Assembly (NCBI GenBank): GCA_947627175.1
Contig: CANQVA010000002.1
Location: 124,001-188,000 of the forward strand
Length of the DNA stretch: 64,000 bases
Direction: 5' to 3'
Source: an uncultured Ruminococcus sp.
Lineage (GTDB): Bacteria; Bacillota; Clostridia; Oscillospirales; Ruminococcaceae
Shown here: piece after piece, positions 34,722 through 43,390 of the stretch
Numbering within the stretch: the first letter of the stretch is position 1
How the letters are laid out: the number at the start of each line of letters is the position of its first letter
Made by a program: the position numbers and the translations under genes
Notes under the pieces: model-generated
Databases searched by the model: none
What the model saw: only the letters and a program-made list of their open reading frames with translations
Told to the model about the DNA's origin: nothing

Positions 34722-37634
34722 CTATTCTTTCCTTTCTTCATTTATGTTTTTCTGCTTTCTTTCTATTTCGTCGTTTATGTCATGATTGTACCACAGAAAT
34801 GTATCACGTGGGTTTTCATGTTCATTGACAACTTCCCTGAAAGCGTTCATAATATTTCTTGTAACGGCATATGACGACGGAAGGACGGGTATTTCAATAA
34901 GTTCTTCACGCTGGTCAAAAAGACGTGAAAGTTCACTGTCAGACCATGAAAGACGTTTAAGTGCCTCAGTATTGGCAGTGTTGAAACGTCCCATTGTGCC
35001 GAGAAGTCCCTCAATCTGATTTCCGTATCTGACTTGTGTATCCGTATCCGTAAACCACTTTATAAACTTCCACGCATTTTCAATATTTTCCGCTTTCCTG
35101 AAAATAACAGCTCCCGAAGTGTTTGAGTTGGCGGCATGGGAAAGAGTACCATTATTTTCAGTTGCGGGAACAGGACAGAAATTCCATAATCCTCTTATTT
35201 CGGGGGCAACATATGAAAGCTGATTAAAAAATGTATAGTCCGAAATAACAAGCGGATATTCACCGGTTCTGAAACGGCTGAAAGCGTCGTATGACTGTTC
35301 AAAACTGTATTCTGTATAAAAGTCCGTCCACTTTTCAAACGCCTCAACAGCAACAGACGAATCAAAAGAAGATTTTGTCATTTTCTGATTATAATAGTTA
35401 ATTCCCCTCTGTAACAAAAGCAATGCAAAAGTATTACCTGTTTCCGTTGATGGTGAAATATCAGTGGACGGCAAAACAAGTCCGACAGACATATAATTCC
35501 TCTGAATCGAGGGGAGCATATCAATTAAATTTTCCCACGTTTCGGGCGGAGAAGTATAACCGAGTTCAGAAAGAATGTCAGTGCGGTAAAAAAGCATCGG
35601 AAAAGACTGTGTTATCGGCAAACCGTACACACCGCCGTTATATTCATAGTGGGTCATTGCATTTTCCTGAAAACGTTCTGTTACTTCCTGATAGTCGCAA
35701 AACTGCGATACATCAACAAGCAGATTTCTTGACGCAAGGTTCACGGGATATTCTCCGCCCAAAAATAACGCCACGTCAGGAGCTTTTCCCGCAAGTGAAG
35801 CCTCAACTATACCGCCCGTCACAAGGCTTACAGAAACGGGAATGCCTGTATTCCGCATAAATTCGTCTGCCATTTCCTTTACTGTTTCTGCCTGCTCACG
35901 TCCGAGATTGACCCATACATTCAGTGCCTTTTCACCCGTAACATCGGAAAGCGTGGAATAGTCCTCAAAAAAAGAACCAAAAAAAGCCTTTATTCCGAAC
36001 CATAGCGACTTGAAAAAATTGCCCTTGCATTTTGAAAAATCAATTCCCGACGTTGCAAATTCAATATAATCTATTTCAAGAGGCTGTTCACGGCATTCTC
36101 TTATCCATGACGAAACAGAAGTTATACTCTCTTTAATCTGCGAAAGATAAAGCGGAATTTTCAGCGGTTTTTTTATGCACTTGTCAAGAATTACAGTCAT
36201 TCTTTCAATAACTGCCGCCTCTGAACCTGATGTTCCCGACAAACTTTCAATATCATTCTGAATATCTTTCAGTTCTGACGAAATTTCCTTGAATCCGTCA
36301 ATAAGTCCCGGAATTTTTTCATGCACGTAATAATCCGTGTACTTGTCGGGAGATACCCCGGTAATCATCAGAATTTTTCTGTAATATGTATTGAGTTCGG
36401 AAATAATATCTTCAAGTTTGCGGACGGAATTGCCTATTTCACCCGGAACACATTCCATTGTTAAAGTATGGTCACAGTCTGCTGTAAGCCATATATAAAT
36501 ATTTTCGCCGTCCGATTCGGGAGAAGCAATATTCCAGTCATTGCCATAATAAAATTTAACCTGATTCAATTCTTCACATGGTACTTGACCATCTAAATAT
36601 ATACGCCTGTTTGAGTAAAAACCTCTCATTTTATTTTGACGGTACTTTATACCGATTTTATACCAACCGTCATTTTTTATATCTTCTTTCTTTATAATCC
36701 ATGTGGCACATTGCAACGATTTTTTCCAGCTTTCAGCACCAAAAGTATTATACACTACTTTTACGGGGTCAGACGGCGAAACAAGATAATCTGTATTATC
36801 ATATGTCGGAAAAAGCGTTGAATCAGATTTATATACAGCGTTTTCGCCCTCTATTCTGAAAATGTTTTCAGGCGTTGAAAAAATATCAGCAGATGCACTG
36901 TATTCACTGTATGAAGGCAGTTTTTCGGGATTATAGAATTTAAAGCTGTCAATTACAAATTCCGCTCTTTCAGATTTAAAAGCGATTTCATGTTTTCCCT
37001 TTTCCAGATAAAAAAATAGTGGTTCATTGAAAAGTCCGTCAATATCTTTAAAATCGCTGTTTTGCCACATTCCCTGCTGAACCTGCGGAGAACGCACTTG
37101 ATTTCCGTGCGAATCCGTGTATATATCTTTTTCATTGACCCATACTCTATTAAGAGTTATGCGTGAAGCCGTATCATACGGAACTTTGCCGTCAATACTC
37201 ATAGAAAATTCTATTGCAGAACTGTCTGATTCAAGCGGAAAATAAGTCATATTAACGCAGTAAATTCCCGTTTCCTCAACTTCTATATTATAGGAAATAT
37301 TTCCGTTTCTGCTTTTCCATATAAGCACATTATTTTTCATTCCGTAACTGCCTTCTGAAAAATCTCCGTTTTCAGTTGAAATAAATTCAGTACCGATAAT
37401 TTCAATAACCTTGTCGGGGCGTTTTTCCATGCAGTACAAATCATAATATTTACTGTAAGAAATTATATCTGTATCTTCTGTATCAATACGGTAATAGTCT
37501 TTACACATAGCCGAAAATGTTTCATCTGATACTTGAAAATTTTCCGCAAAAGCTGACATTAAACCATTTCCGCAAAAAACGGCAAACGACATCAGACACG
37601 ACAACAGGATAAAAAAGTATTTCTTTATCAACAT
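34722..37634 (-). CDS. Giant extracellular solute-binding protein, family 1, with N-terminal sugar-binding-like domains
   Basis: A 970-residue exported protein, more than twice the usual 400-450. Signal peptide ends near MSAFA|EN (residue 30). Residues about 50-250 and 255-430 look like two beta-sandwich carbohydrate-binding-type domains (YLEKGKHEIAFKSERAEFVI, GWYKIGIKYRQNKMRGFYSN). A helical segment follows (about 440-560), then a family-1 binding domain from about 575 (KAPDVALFLGGEYPVNLA, YGLPITQSFPMLFYRTD, ENIENAWKFIKWFTD). There is no proper lipobox at Cys21 (AVFC), so tethering is unclear. I start at ATG 37634 after CAGGTGA, not at 37700, which lies in the promoter. Confidence 0.88.
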   Translation of the reverse strand: MLIKKYFFILLSCLMSFAVFCGNGLMSAFAENFQVSDETFSAMCKDYYRIDTEDTDIISYSKYYDLYCMEKRPDKVIEIIGTEFISTENGDFSEGSYGMKNNVLIWKSRNGNISYNIEVEETGIYCVNMTYFPLESDSSAIEFSMSIDGKVPYDTASRITLNRVWVNEKDIYTDSHGNQVRSPQVQQGMWQNSDFKDIDGLFNEPLFFYLEKGKHEIAFKSERAEFVIDSFKFYNPEKLPSYSEYSASADIFSTPENIFRIEGENAVYKSDSTLFPTYDNTDYLVSPSDPVKVVYNTFGAESWKKSLQCATWIIKKEDIKNDGWYKIGIKYRQNKMRGFYSNRRIYLDGQVPCEELNQVKFYYGNDWNIASPESDGENIYIWLTADCDHTLTMECVPGEIGNSVRKLEDIISELNTYYRKILMITGVSPDKYTDYYVHEKIPGLIDGFKEISSELKDIQNDIESLSGTSGSEAAVIERMTVILDKCIKKPLKIPLYLSQIKESITSVSSWIRECREQPLEIDYIEFATSGIDFSKCKGNFFKSLWFGIKAFFGSFFEDYSTLSDVTGEKALNVWVNLGREQAETVKEMADEFMRNTGIPVSVSLVTGGIVEASLAGKAPDVALFLGGEYPVNLASRNLLVDVSQFCDYQEVTERFQENAMTHYEYNGGVYGLPITQSFPMLFYRTDILSELGYTSPPETWENLIDMLPSIQRNYMSVGLVLPSTDISPSTETGNTFALLLLQRGINYYNQKMTKSSFDSSVAVEAFEKWTDFYTEYSFEQSYDAFSRFRTGEYPLVISDYTFFNQLSYVAPEIRGLWNFCPVPATENNGTLSHAANSNTSGAVIFRKAENIENAWKFIKWFTDTDTQVRYGNQIEGLLGTMGRFNTANTEALKRLSWSDSELSRLFDQREELIEIPVLPSSYAVTRNIMNAFREVVNEHENPRDTFLWYNHDINDEIERKQKNINEERKE

Positions 37635-37671
37635 CAAATCACCTGCATAACGTTTTATATCCACTAAAACA

Positions 37672-37700
37672 AGTATAACAATTTTCTTACTGACTGTCAA
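37672..37700 (-). promoter_or_regulatory. Promoter of the eight-gene carbohydrate-uptake operon
   Basis: Minus-strand TTGACA (37695-37700), 17-nt spacer, TATACT (37672-37677). It lies about 40 nt before the giant binding protein. It is the only clear promoter for the block down to 26776. The rest of the 284-bp divergent region is AT-rich, with the NatAB promoter at its other end. Confidence 0.82.
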
Positions 37701-37845
37701 GAATTATTATAATATAAAAATTAAAATATTTTTCAATAAAAATAGATTAAATATTTTTTCATTGCTGAAATTTGTATATTTTCAATAACAATTATTTCTA
37801 TTTTGATATAAGAAATAACATATTATATAATTTTTTATAAAACTA

Positions 37846-37874
37846 TTGACAAATGGTAATTTTTATGATATCAT
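37846..37874 (+). promoter_or_regulatory. Promoter of the NatAB-like exporter
   Basis: TTGACA (37846-37851), 17-nt spacer, TATCAT (37869-37874). The -10 lies within a long palindrome, so repression there would block transcription. AAAGGAG precedes the ATG at 37919. Confidence 0.75.
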
Positions 37875-37892
37875 AATGATATCACATTGTGA
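37866..37892. promoter_or_regulatory. Operator-like palindromes over the NatAB promoter
   Basis: A perfect 19-bp palindrome with 9-bp arms (TGATATCAT, A, ATGATATCA; 37866-37884) covers the -10 box. It overlaps a second one, TCACA-T-TGTGA (37882-37892). This is the layout of a repressor operator. No regulator gene is adjacent; GntR-type repressors often control such exporters, but here that is a guess. Confidence 0.65.
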
Positions 37893-37918
37893 CAATATTA
37901 TTAAAGGAGTAAATTTAT

Positions 37919-38659
37919 ATGGAAAAAGTCCTTGAAGTAAAGGGACTTACCAAGCAATATACAAAAGTACTTGCTGTGGATAACGTTTCTTTCGATATAG
38001 GCGAGGGGGAAATATTCGCCCTTATAGGCCCTAACGGTGCCGGAAAAACTACTACAATAAGAATGATTTCAACACTTCTGAAATCAACTTCCGGCGATGC
38101 TGTTATAGCAGGTTACAGCATAAACAAAGAACCAGAAAAAGTAAGGGAATATATTACATATTTGCCCGATGAAGCAGGTGCTTATAAAAATATGACCGGT
38201 ACAAACTATCTTAAATTTATGGCTGGTCTTTTTTACACCGACCCGAATAAAATTATTGAATGCGTGAACCGTGCAAAAGAAATATGCGGACTTGGCGAAA
38301 GACTTAACGACAAAATAGGCAGTTACAGCAGAGGCATGATAAGAAAACTCCTTCTTTCAAGAGCTGTTATGACAAAGCCTAAACTTGCTATACTTGACGA
38401 ACCGACAAGCGGTCTCGATGTATTGAATGCAATTGAAATAAGGAAGATGATAAAAAAACTCGCAAGTGAAGAAAAAATGTCATTCCTGCTTTCGTCACAC
38501 AATATGCTTGAAATTGAATTTGTTTCTGACCGTGTGGGAATTATTGCAAAAGGTCATCTTATGGTTACGGGTACGGGTGAAGAACTCAAACAACGTTACA
38601 ATGCATTGAATCTTGAAGAAGTTTTTGAAAGGGTGGTGATTGAAAATGAAATTCATTAA
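37919..38659 (+). CDS. ABC transporter ATP-binding protein, NatA-like
   Basis: ATPase of an ABC-2-type exporter. The 246-residue product has Walker A GPNGAGKTT (residues 37-45), a degenerate signature GSYSRGMIRKLL in place of LSGGQ, Walker B LAILDEPTSGLD and the switch histidine in LLSSHNM. It is cotranslated with the permease that follows (14-nt overlap). NatA proteins couple to Na+ or drug efflux, but the substrate is unknown here. Confidence 0.92.
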   Translation: MEKVLEVKGLTKQYTKVLAVDNVSFDIGEGEIFALIGPNGAGKTTTIRMISTLLKSTSGDAVIAGYSINKEPEKVREYITYLPDEAGAYKNMTGTNYLKFMAGLFYTDPNKIIECVNRAKEICGLGERLNDKIGSYSRGMIRKLLLSRAVMTKPKLAILDEPTSGLDVLNAIEIRKMIKKLASEEKMSFLLSSHNMLEIEFVSDRVGIIAKGHLMVTGTGEELKQRYNALNLEEVFERVVIENEIH

Positions 38660-39971
38660 CCTGCTTCAAAAAGAACTCAAAGAACTTATAAATGCACAAA
38701 TGATAGCAAGTCTTGTCTTAATAATGGCAATACTAATGTTTGTCGGCAACATAACTCAGAATGCCATTGATGACACAATAGAAGAAAACAACAACCCCAA
38801 AATCAATATAAGTGACCGTGATGACACAGATTTTACAAAAAGCCTTATAGAAACACTCAGAAGTACAGGGGCAGAAGTTAAAGAATTTGACACAGAGGGT
38901 GACGGCTATGCCGATATTCTTAAAAATAATGACATAAAAAATCTCGTCATTCTTCCTGAAGGATTAACTGAAACAATTGAAAAAAATGAACGCCCGCAAA
39001 TTATTACAGTTTCAAGAATGACATCAGCGGCGGCAATGTCAAATATTTCAACAGGAAATTCAGGTGCAGTTGAATTGATTCAGAAAAGTATCGCCGATAC
39101 TATCGCAGAAAGTTCAGGAATTACTACAGAAGAACTTGAACTTATAGAAAATCCCATAACATTGCAGGATAATACAGTTGTTGATGATAAATCCGCCGAA
39201 ATTTCCGTTAATAGTATAGTAAATAAAGTAATGATGCAGAATACAATTCTTCCGATTATTGTATTTCTTCTTATCATGATGACTTCACAATCGCTTATCA
39301 GTTCAATTTCAAATGAAAAAATTGATAAAACACTTGAAACACTTCTTTCGTCGCCTGTATCAAGAACATCAATTATAACTGCAAAAATGCTTGCCGCCGC
39401 TGTTGTGGCACTTATCAATGCCGCCGCTTTCATGGTAGGATTTTCAAAATTTTTAAAAGGTGCATCGGCTGATGCAATAAGCGGTGTTGTATCAGATACT
39501 ATGGGCGTTGACGAAGCTATAGAACAACTCGGTCTTTCATTGTCAGTCGGTGACTATATACTTGTCGGATTACAACTTTTCCTTACAATTATGATATGTC
39601 TTTCAGTTTCAATCATGCTGGGAGCGTTAGTCAATGATACAAAATCTTCACAGACTGTTATTATGCCTATTATAATTCTTGCAATGGTTCCCTATATTAT
39701 TTCAATGATATCAGATATAAATACTCTCCCTATGGCAATAAGAATTATTGTGTATGCTATACCGTTTACACACACATTTTCAGGAATATCAAATCTCATG
39801 TTCGGAAATAACACTATTTTCATATGCGGTCTTATATATCAGATAGTCATATTTTTTGTATGTATGTTCTTTGCCCTCCGTCTTTTCAATTCAGACAAAA
39901 TTCTCACTATCTCCCTGAATCTCGGTGCAAAGTCAAAATATAACAGAAAAAAAGAAAAAACAAAAGATTAA
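38646..39971 (+). CDS. ABC-2 transporter permease, NatB-like
   Basis: Membrane half of the exporter. The 442-residue product has one N-terminal helix (MIASLVLIMAILMFVG), a soluble extracellular domain (about 35-180), and five or six C-terminal helices. The latter include ISNEKIDKTLETLLSSPVSR, the ABC-2/NatB signature. I prefer ATG 38646, after GGGTGGTG, to TTG 38640. A terminator follows directly. Confidence 0.9.
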   Translation: MKFINLLQKELKELINAQMIASLVLIMAILMFVGNITQNAIDDTIEENNNPKINISDRDDTDFTKSLIETLRSTGAEVKEFDTEGDGYADILKNNDIKNLVILPEGLTETIEKNERPQIITVSRMTSAAAMSNISTGNSGAVELIQKSIADTIAESSGITTEELELIENPITLQDNTVVDDKSAEISVNSIVNKVMMQNTILPIIVFLLIMMTSQSLISSISNEKIDKTLETLLSSPVSRTSIITAKMLAAAVVALINAAAFMVGFSKFLKGASADAISGVVSDTMGVDEAIEQLGLSLSVGDYILVGLQLFLTIMICLSVSIMLGALVNDTKSSQTVIMPIIILAMVPYIISMISDINTLPMAIRIIVYAIPFTHTFSGISNLMFGNNTIFICGLIYQIVIFFVCMFFALRLFNSDKILTISLNLGAKSKYNRKKEKTKD

Positions 39972-39978
39972 CAGAAAC

Positions 39979-40008
39979 GGACGTTCAGAAAATGAACGTC
40001 CATTTTTT
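39979..40008 (+). terminator. Terminator of the NatAB-like operon
   Basis: Perfect 9-bp stem GGACGTTCA (39979-39987) with TGAACGTCC (39993-40001), 5-nt loop, then ATTTTTT. On the opposite strand the T run is poor, so it mainly serves the plus strand. Confidence 0.9.
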
Positions 40009-40015
40009 CATGTCA

Positions 40016-41008
40016 TTATTTATTATTTTTATCGTTGATAAATTCCGCACCTGTTTCATTCAGAAAATCAGCAACAATAAAGCGTGGTCTTTGCTTTACT
40101 TCTGCATAAATTTTACCGATATATTCGCCGATTATTCCAAGACAAAGAAGCTGCAATCCGCCTATAAGCCATATTGAACACATAGTGCTTGACCAGCCGC
40201 CGACAGATAAGCCGGCAATTTTAACAATAAAACTCCATATGAATGCTATAATGCTAACTACAAACATTACAAAGCCGAGTGAAGTTATAAGTTTAAGCGG
40301 TTTTGTGCTGAATGAAGTTATTCCGTTTACAGCAAATGAAACCATTTTTTTCAGTGGATACTTGCTTTCACCTGCAAAGCGTTCATGGCGTTCATAATAG
40401 ACATTGCAGCTCTGAAAACCAATAAGCGGTATCATTCCACGCAAAAAAAGATTTACTTCTTTAAAATTTGCGAGTTCATTCAATACACGACTGCTCATAA
40501 GGCGAAAATCCGCATGATTATAAACAACATCCGCACCCATTATTTTCATGAATTTATAAAAGCCCTCTGCTGTGAATTTCTTGAAAAAAGTATCGGTTTT
40601 TCTTGCACTCCTTACACCGTAAACAACTTGATTTCCTTCGTAATATTTTTTTACCATAGCATCAATAGTATTTATATCGTCCTGCAAATCAGCATCCATA
40701 GTTATAGCCATATCGCATATATCTTTTACAGTCATAAGACCGGCAAGCACGGCGTTCTGATGACCGCTGTTTTTGGCGAGGTTTATCCCTGAAAAAAAAT
40801 GCGGATATTCCTTGTGAAGTTCCTGAATAATTGACCATGTACTGTCCTTTGAACCGTCATTCACAAATACAATTCTACTTTCGGAGGAAATAAGATTCTG
40901 CTTAATAAGCGTTTCATATTTTTCTTTTAATTGCCTTGCCGTTTCATGCAGAACTTCCTCTTCATTGTAACATGGAACGACCATATATAAAATTTCCGGC
41001 ATATTCAT
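40016..41008 (-). CDS. Polyprenyl-phosphate glycosyltransferase, family 2
   Basis: Resembles the GtrB/Csb-type GT2 enzymes that move a sugar from a nucleotide donor to undecaprenyl phosphate. The 330-residue product has an N-terminal GT-A domain (MVVPCYNEEEVLHETARQLK, FVNDGSKDST, the DxD-type MDADLQDD) and two C-terminal membrane helices near 230-300. ATG 41008 is taken, though AGAGGA is 12 nt away; TTG 41017 and ATG 41002 are alternatives. It is a single-gene unit with its own promoter. The sugar is not known. Confidence 0.88.
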   Translation of the reverse strand: MNMPEILYMVVPCYNEEEVLHETARQLKEKYETLIKQNLISSESRIVFVNDGSKDSTWSIIQELHKEYPHFFSGINLAKNSGHQNAVLAGLMTVKDICDMAITMDADLQDDINTIDAMVKKYYEGNQVVYGVRSARKTDTFFKKFTAEGFYKFMKIMGADVVYNHADFRLMSSRVLNELANFKEVNLFLRGMIPLIGFQSCNVYYERHERFAGESKYPLKKMVSFAVNGITSFSTKPLKLITSLGFVMFVVSIIAFIWSFIVKIAGLSVGGWSSTMCSIWLIGGLQLLCLGIIGEYIGKIYAEVKQRPRFIVADFLNETGAEFINDKNNK

Positions 41009-41048
41009 TGATATCAACAGTCCTCTTTTTACTGATTATTTTTTCTCT

Positions 41049-41077
41049 ATTATACCATACTACACATGAAACGTCAA
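41049..41077 (-). promoter_or_regulatory. Promoter of the glycosyltransferase gene
   Basis: Minus-strand TTGACG (41072-41077), 17-nt spacer, TATAAT (41049-41054), with TG one base before the -10. It is divergent from the SRP RNA promoter, 80 bp away. Confidence 0.82.
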
Positions 41078-41157
41078 TATTTCATTGAAATTTTCGCATT
41101 TTTCTCACATATAAATTATTCATGAAAATTTTTGTGCAAAAAATTATAAAATAACTC

Positions 41158-41186
41158 TTGACAAAACCAAAACTTTATGTTATAAT
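41158..41186 (+). promoter_or_regulatory. Consensus promoter of the SRP RNA gene
   Basis: TTGACA (41158-41163), 17-nt spacer, TATAAT (41181-41186), a perfect sigma-A match as expected for a stable RNA. Transcription should start near 41193, some 34 nt before the SRP fold. Confidence 0.9.
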
Positions 41187-41226
41187 GTGAAACAGAGCAT
41201 ATGTCTGCTCTGTTATTTCAGAAATG

Positions 41227-41361
41227 AAATTCCGGAATATAGATGTGCGGGCCCTGTGCAACAAGACCCCGTGAACCATGTCAGGCGGGAGACCGAGCAG
41301 CATTAAGCGGATTGTTTTGTGTGCCGCAGTAAGCCTGCACATCTATGTGCCGGAATTTTTT
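41227..41361 (+). ncRNA. ffs: Signal recognition particle RNA, small bacterial type
   Basis: The RNA scaffold that binds Ffh and its receptor. The closing stem AAATTCCGG (41227-41235) pairs with CCGGAATTT (41350-41358), and the next part (ATAGATGTGC) pairs with GCACATCTAT. The apical domain has the conserved GTCAGG and GAGCAGC strands around stem CGG/CCG with loop GAGA (41289-41292). The end runs into T residues, acting as terminator. A separate 8-bp hairpin (41192-41199 with 41206-41213) lies in the 5' leader. It is upstream of dnaX, its usual neighbour. Confidence 0.9.
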
Positions 41362-41404
41362 CTTGTAAAACTCCCCCATAAATATAATGAAAGGAAACAG
41401 TCTG

Positions 41405-43018
41405 ATGTATAAGGCACTCTATCGTAAATGGCGACCCATGACTTTTGATGACGTTATATCACAACAACATATAACAGATACCCTTAAAAATCAGATTACA
41501 GGCGGAAAAACGGCTCATGCATATCTTTTCACGGGTTCAAGGGGAACAGGTAAAACTACTTGTGCAAGAATACTTGCAAAGGCTGTAAGCTGTCGTAATA
41601 TGAAAAACGGCAACCCTTGTCTTGAATGTGACATATGCCGTGATGCTGACAACGGCTCTCTTACCGATATAGTGGAAATTGATGCGGCTTCAAATAACGG
41701 TGTTGACGATATACGTGAATTGCGTGAAGGTGCTGTATATACCCCTGAAAGAAGTGCATACAAGATATATATAATAGATGAAGTTCATATGCTTTCAACA
41801 AGTGCATTCAACGCTCTGTTGAAAATTATGGAAGAACCGCCTTCATATGTTATGTTTATCCTTGCAACAACTGAAATTCACAAAGTCCCGGCGACTATTG
41901 CTTCACGTTGTCAAAGATATGATTTCAGAAGAATACGCCCGGAAGATATTGCATCAAGGCTTGAATATATCGCTGAACAGGAAAAACTCACCCTTACAAA
42001 AGATGGTGCTTCACTTATTGCAAAACTTGCCGACGGCGGTATGCGTGATGCTATATCACTGCTTGACCAATGTTCAGTATGTGCCGAAACGATAAACGCC
42101 GAAACAGTTTCAAATGCGGCAGGTATTGCAGGACGTGACTATCTGTATGAAATTCTTTATGCTGTTTTTTCTTGTGACACGGCAAAGGCTCTTTCAGTTA
42201 CGGGAAATTTGTATGATATGTCAAAAGACCTCACAAGACTTTGTGAAGAACTTATAAATCAACTTAGAAATATCATGCTTATTCAGGTTTCACCGCAGAC
42301 CGCACGTAATCTTATTGTATGTATGCCCGAAGAAATGGAAAAGCTGAATGACCTCGCACAGAAAACTACTCTTGAAAAAATTATGGACAGCCTTTCTGTT
42401 TTGCAAAAATGCCGTGAAAATATGTCAAAAGTCATGAACAGGCGTGTTGAATTTGAAATGACACTTATAAAACTTTGCGGAAATAAAAATAATACTCCGC
42501 AGGCTATTGACAATTCTGAAATTTATGATAAAATAAAACAGTTGGAGAATAAGCTGAATTCTGTTTCCGCCGGAAATTATTCAAACACCGTGCGGAAAGC
42601 TCAACCTGAAATTCTCACTGCCACAAGTCCCGCCCCTGATGCTGAACCCGTCCCGAATGTGGATATAGGAAAACTTAAAAATGATGACATGATTCAATGT
42701 TCACGGTGGGAAGAAATAATTGAAATCCTTAAAACAGTAAAACCCGACCTTGCAGCTGCCCTTGAAGGTTCATATGCACTCACAGCAGGCAATGTAATTT
42801 TCATTACAGCAGTAAACCGCTTTTTTATGCAGATATTCAAAAAAAACAAGGATTATGCACTTACACTCGGTGATACTATAAATAAGGTTCTCGGACAGCG
42901 ATATGCCATAAAGGCACGATGTGCAACAAGCATTGAAGAACAGAAAAGTATGGCTGAAAAACTTATTCAGAAAGCAAATGCCAACGGCATTGAAACGGCT
43001 GTTGACAATAATCAATAA
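41405..43018 (+). CDS. dnaX: DNA polymerase III subunits gamma and tau
   Basis: Clamp-loader ATPase of the replisome. The 537-residue product begins MYKALYRKWRPMTFDD, with Walker A GSRGTGKTT (44-52), a zinc-finger cysteine set (NPCLECDICRD), Walker B YIIDEVHML and the SRC motif ASRCQRYDF. The C-terminal third is variable. ATG 41405 is chosen over 41387 since AAAGGA is 9 nt before it and the protein start is canonical. It is followed by ybaB and recR, the standard trio. Confidence 0.97.
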   Translation: MYKALYRKWRPMTFDDVISQQHITDTLKNQITGGKTAHAYLFTGSRGTGKTTCARILAKAVSCRNMKNGNPCLECDICRDADNGSLTDIVEIDAASNNGVDDIRELREGAVYTPERSAYKIYIIDEVHMLSTSAFNALLKIMEEPPSYVMFILATTEIHKVPATIASRCQRYDFRRIRPEDIASRLEYIAEQEKLTLTKDGASLIAKLADGGMRDAISLLDQCSVCAETINAETVSNAAGIAGRDYLYEILYAVFSCDTAKALSVTGNLYDMSKDLTRLCEELINQLRNIMLIQVSPQTARNLIVCMPEEMEKLNDLAQKTTLEKIMDSLSVLQKCRENMSKVMNRRVEFEMTLIKLCGNKNNTPQAIDNSEIYDKIKQLENKLNSVSAGNYSNTVRKAQPEILTATSPAPDAEPVPNVDIGKLKNDDMIQCSRWEEIIEILKTVKPDLAAALEGSYALTAGNVIFITAVNRFFMQIFKKNKDYALTLGDTINKVLGQRYAIKARCATSIEEQKSMAEKLIQKANANGIETAVDNNQ

Positions 43019-43042
43019 AACTAATTTAAAGGAGATTTAAGA

Positions 43043-43390
43043 ATGAAAGCAAGAATACCAAAAAATGTGGGCGGAAGTGCCCAAAACATGAACCAGATGA
43101 TTAAACAGGCTCAGAAAATGCAGGATCAAATTACCGAACTTCAGGAAAGTATCGAAGAGAGAGAATTTTCTGCTACAGCAGGCGGTGGTGCTGTTGAGGT
43201 TGTTATCAACGGAAAGAAAAACATCAAGTCCCTTACTATCAAGCCCGAAGTAGTTGACCCCGAAGATATTGATATGCTCCAGGATTTAATCATCAGTGCA
43301 GTAAATGAAGCTGTAAATAATGTAGAATCAACTACAGAATCCGAAATGAGTAAGATTACCGGCGGTGTCGCAATACCGGGATTATTCTAA
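43043..43390 (+). CDS. Nucleoid-associated protein, YbaB/EbfC family
   Basis: A 115-residue DNA-binding dimer. It has an N-terminal methionine/glutamine-rich helix (NMNQMIKQAQKMQDQITELQ), the central EFSATAGGGAVEVVINGKK and a C-terminal helix. An AAAGGAG precedes ATG 43043. It lies between dnaX and recR, as in most Firmicutes. Confidence 0.95.
   Translation: MKARIPKNVGGSAQNMNQMIKQAQKMQDQITELQESIEEREFSATAGGGAVEVVINGKKNIKSLTIKPEVVDPEDIDMLQDLIISAVNEAVNNVESTTESEMSKITGGVAIPGLF

Noticed and set aside
35423..35860. Plus-strand 145-codon frame inside the giant binding protein
   Set aside because: It lies opposite the well-supported family-1 binding domain and has no start signal.
37562..37575. Possible lipobox AVFC in the giant binding protein
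   Set aside because: Phe at -1 and Ala at -3 do not fit the lipobox pattern. Cleavage after AFA at residue 30 looks better.
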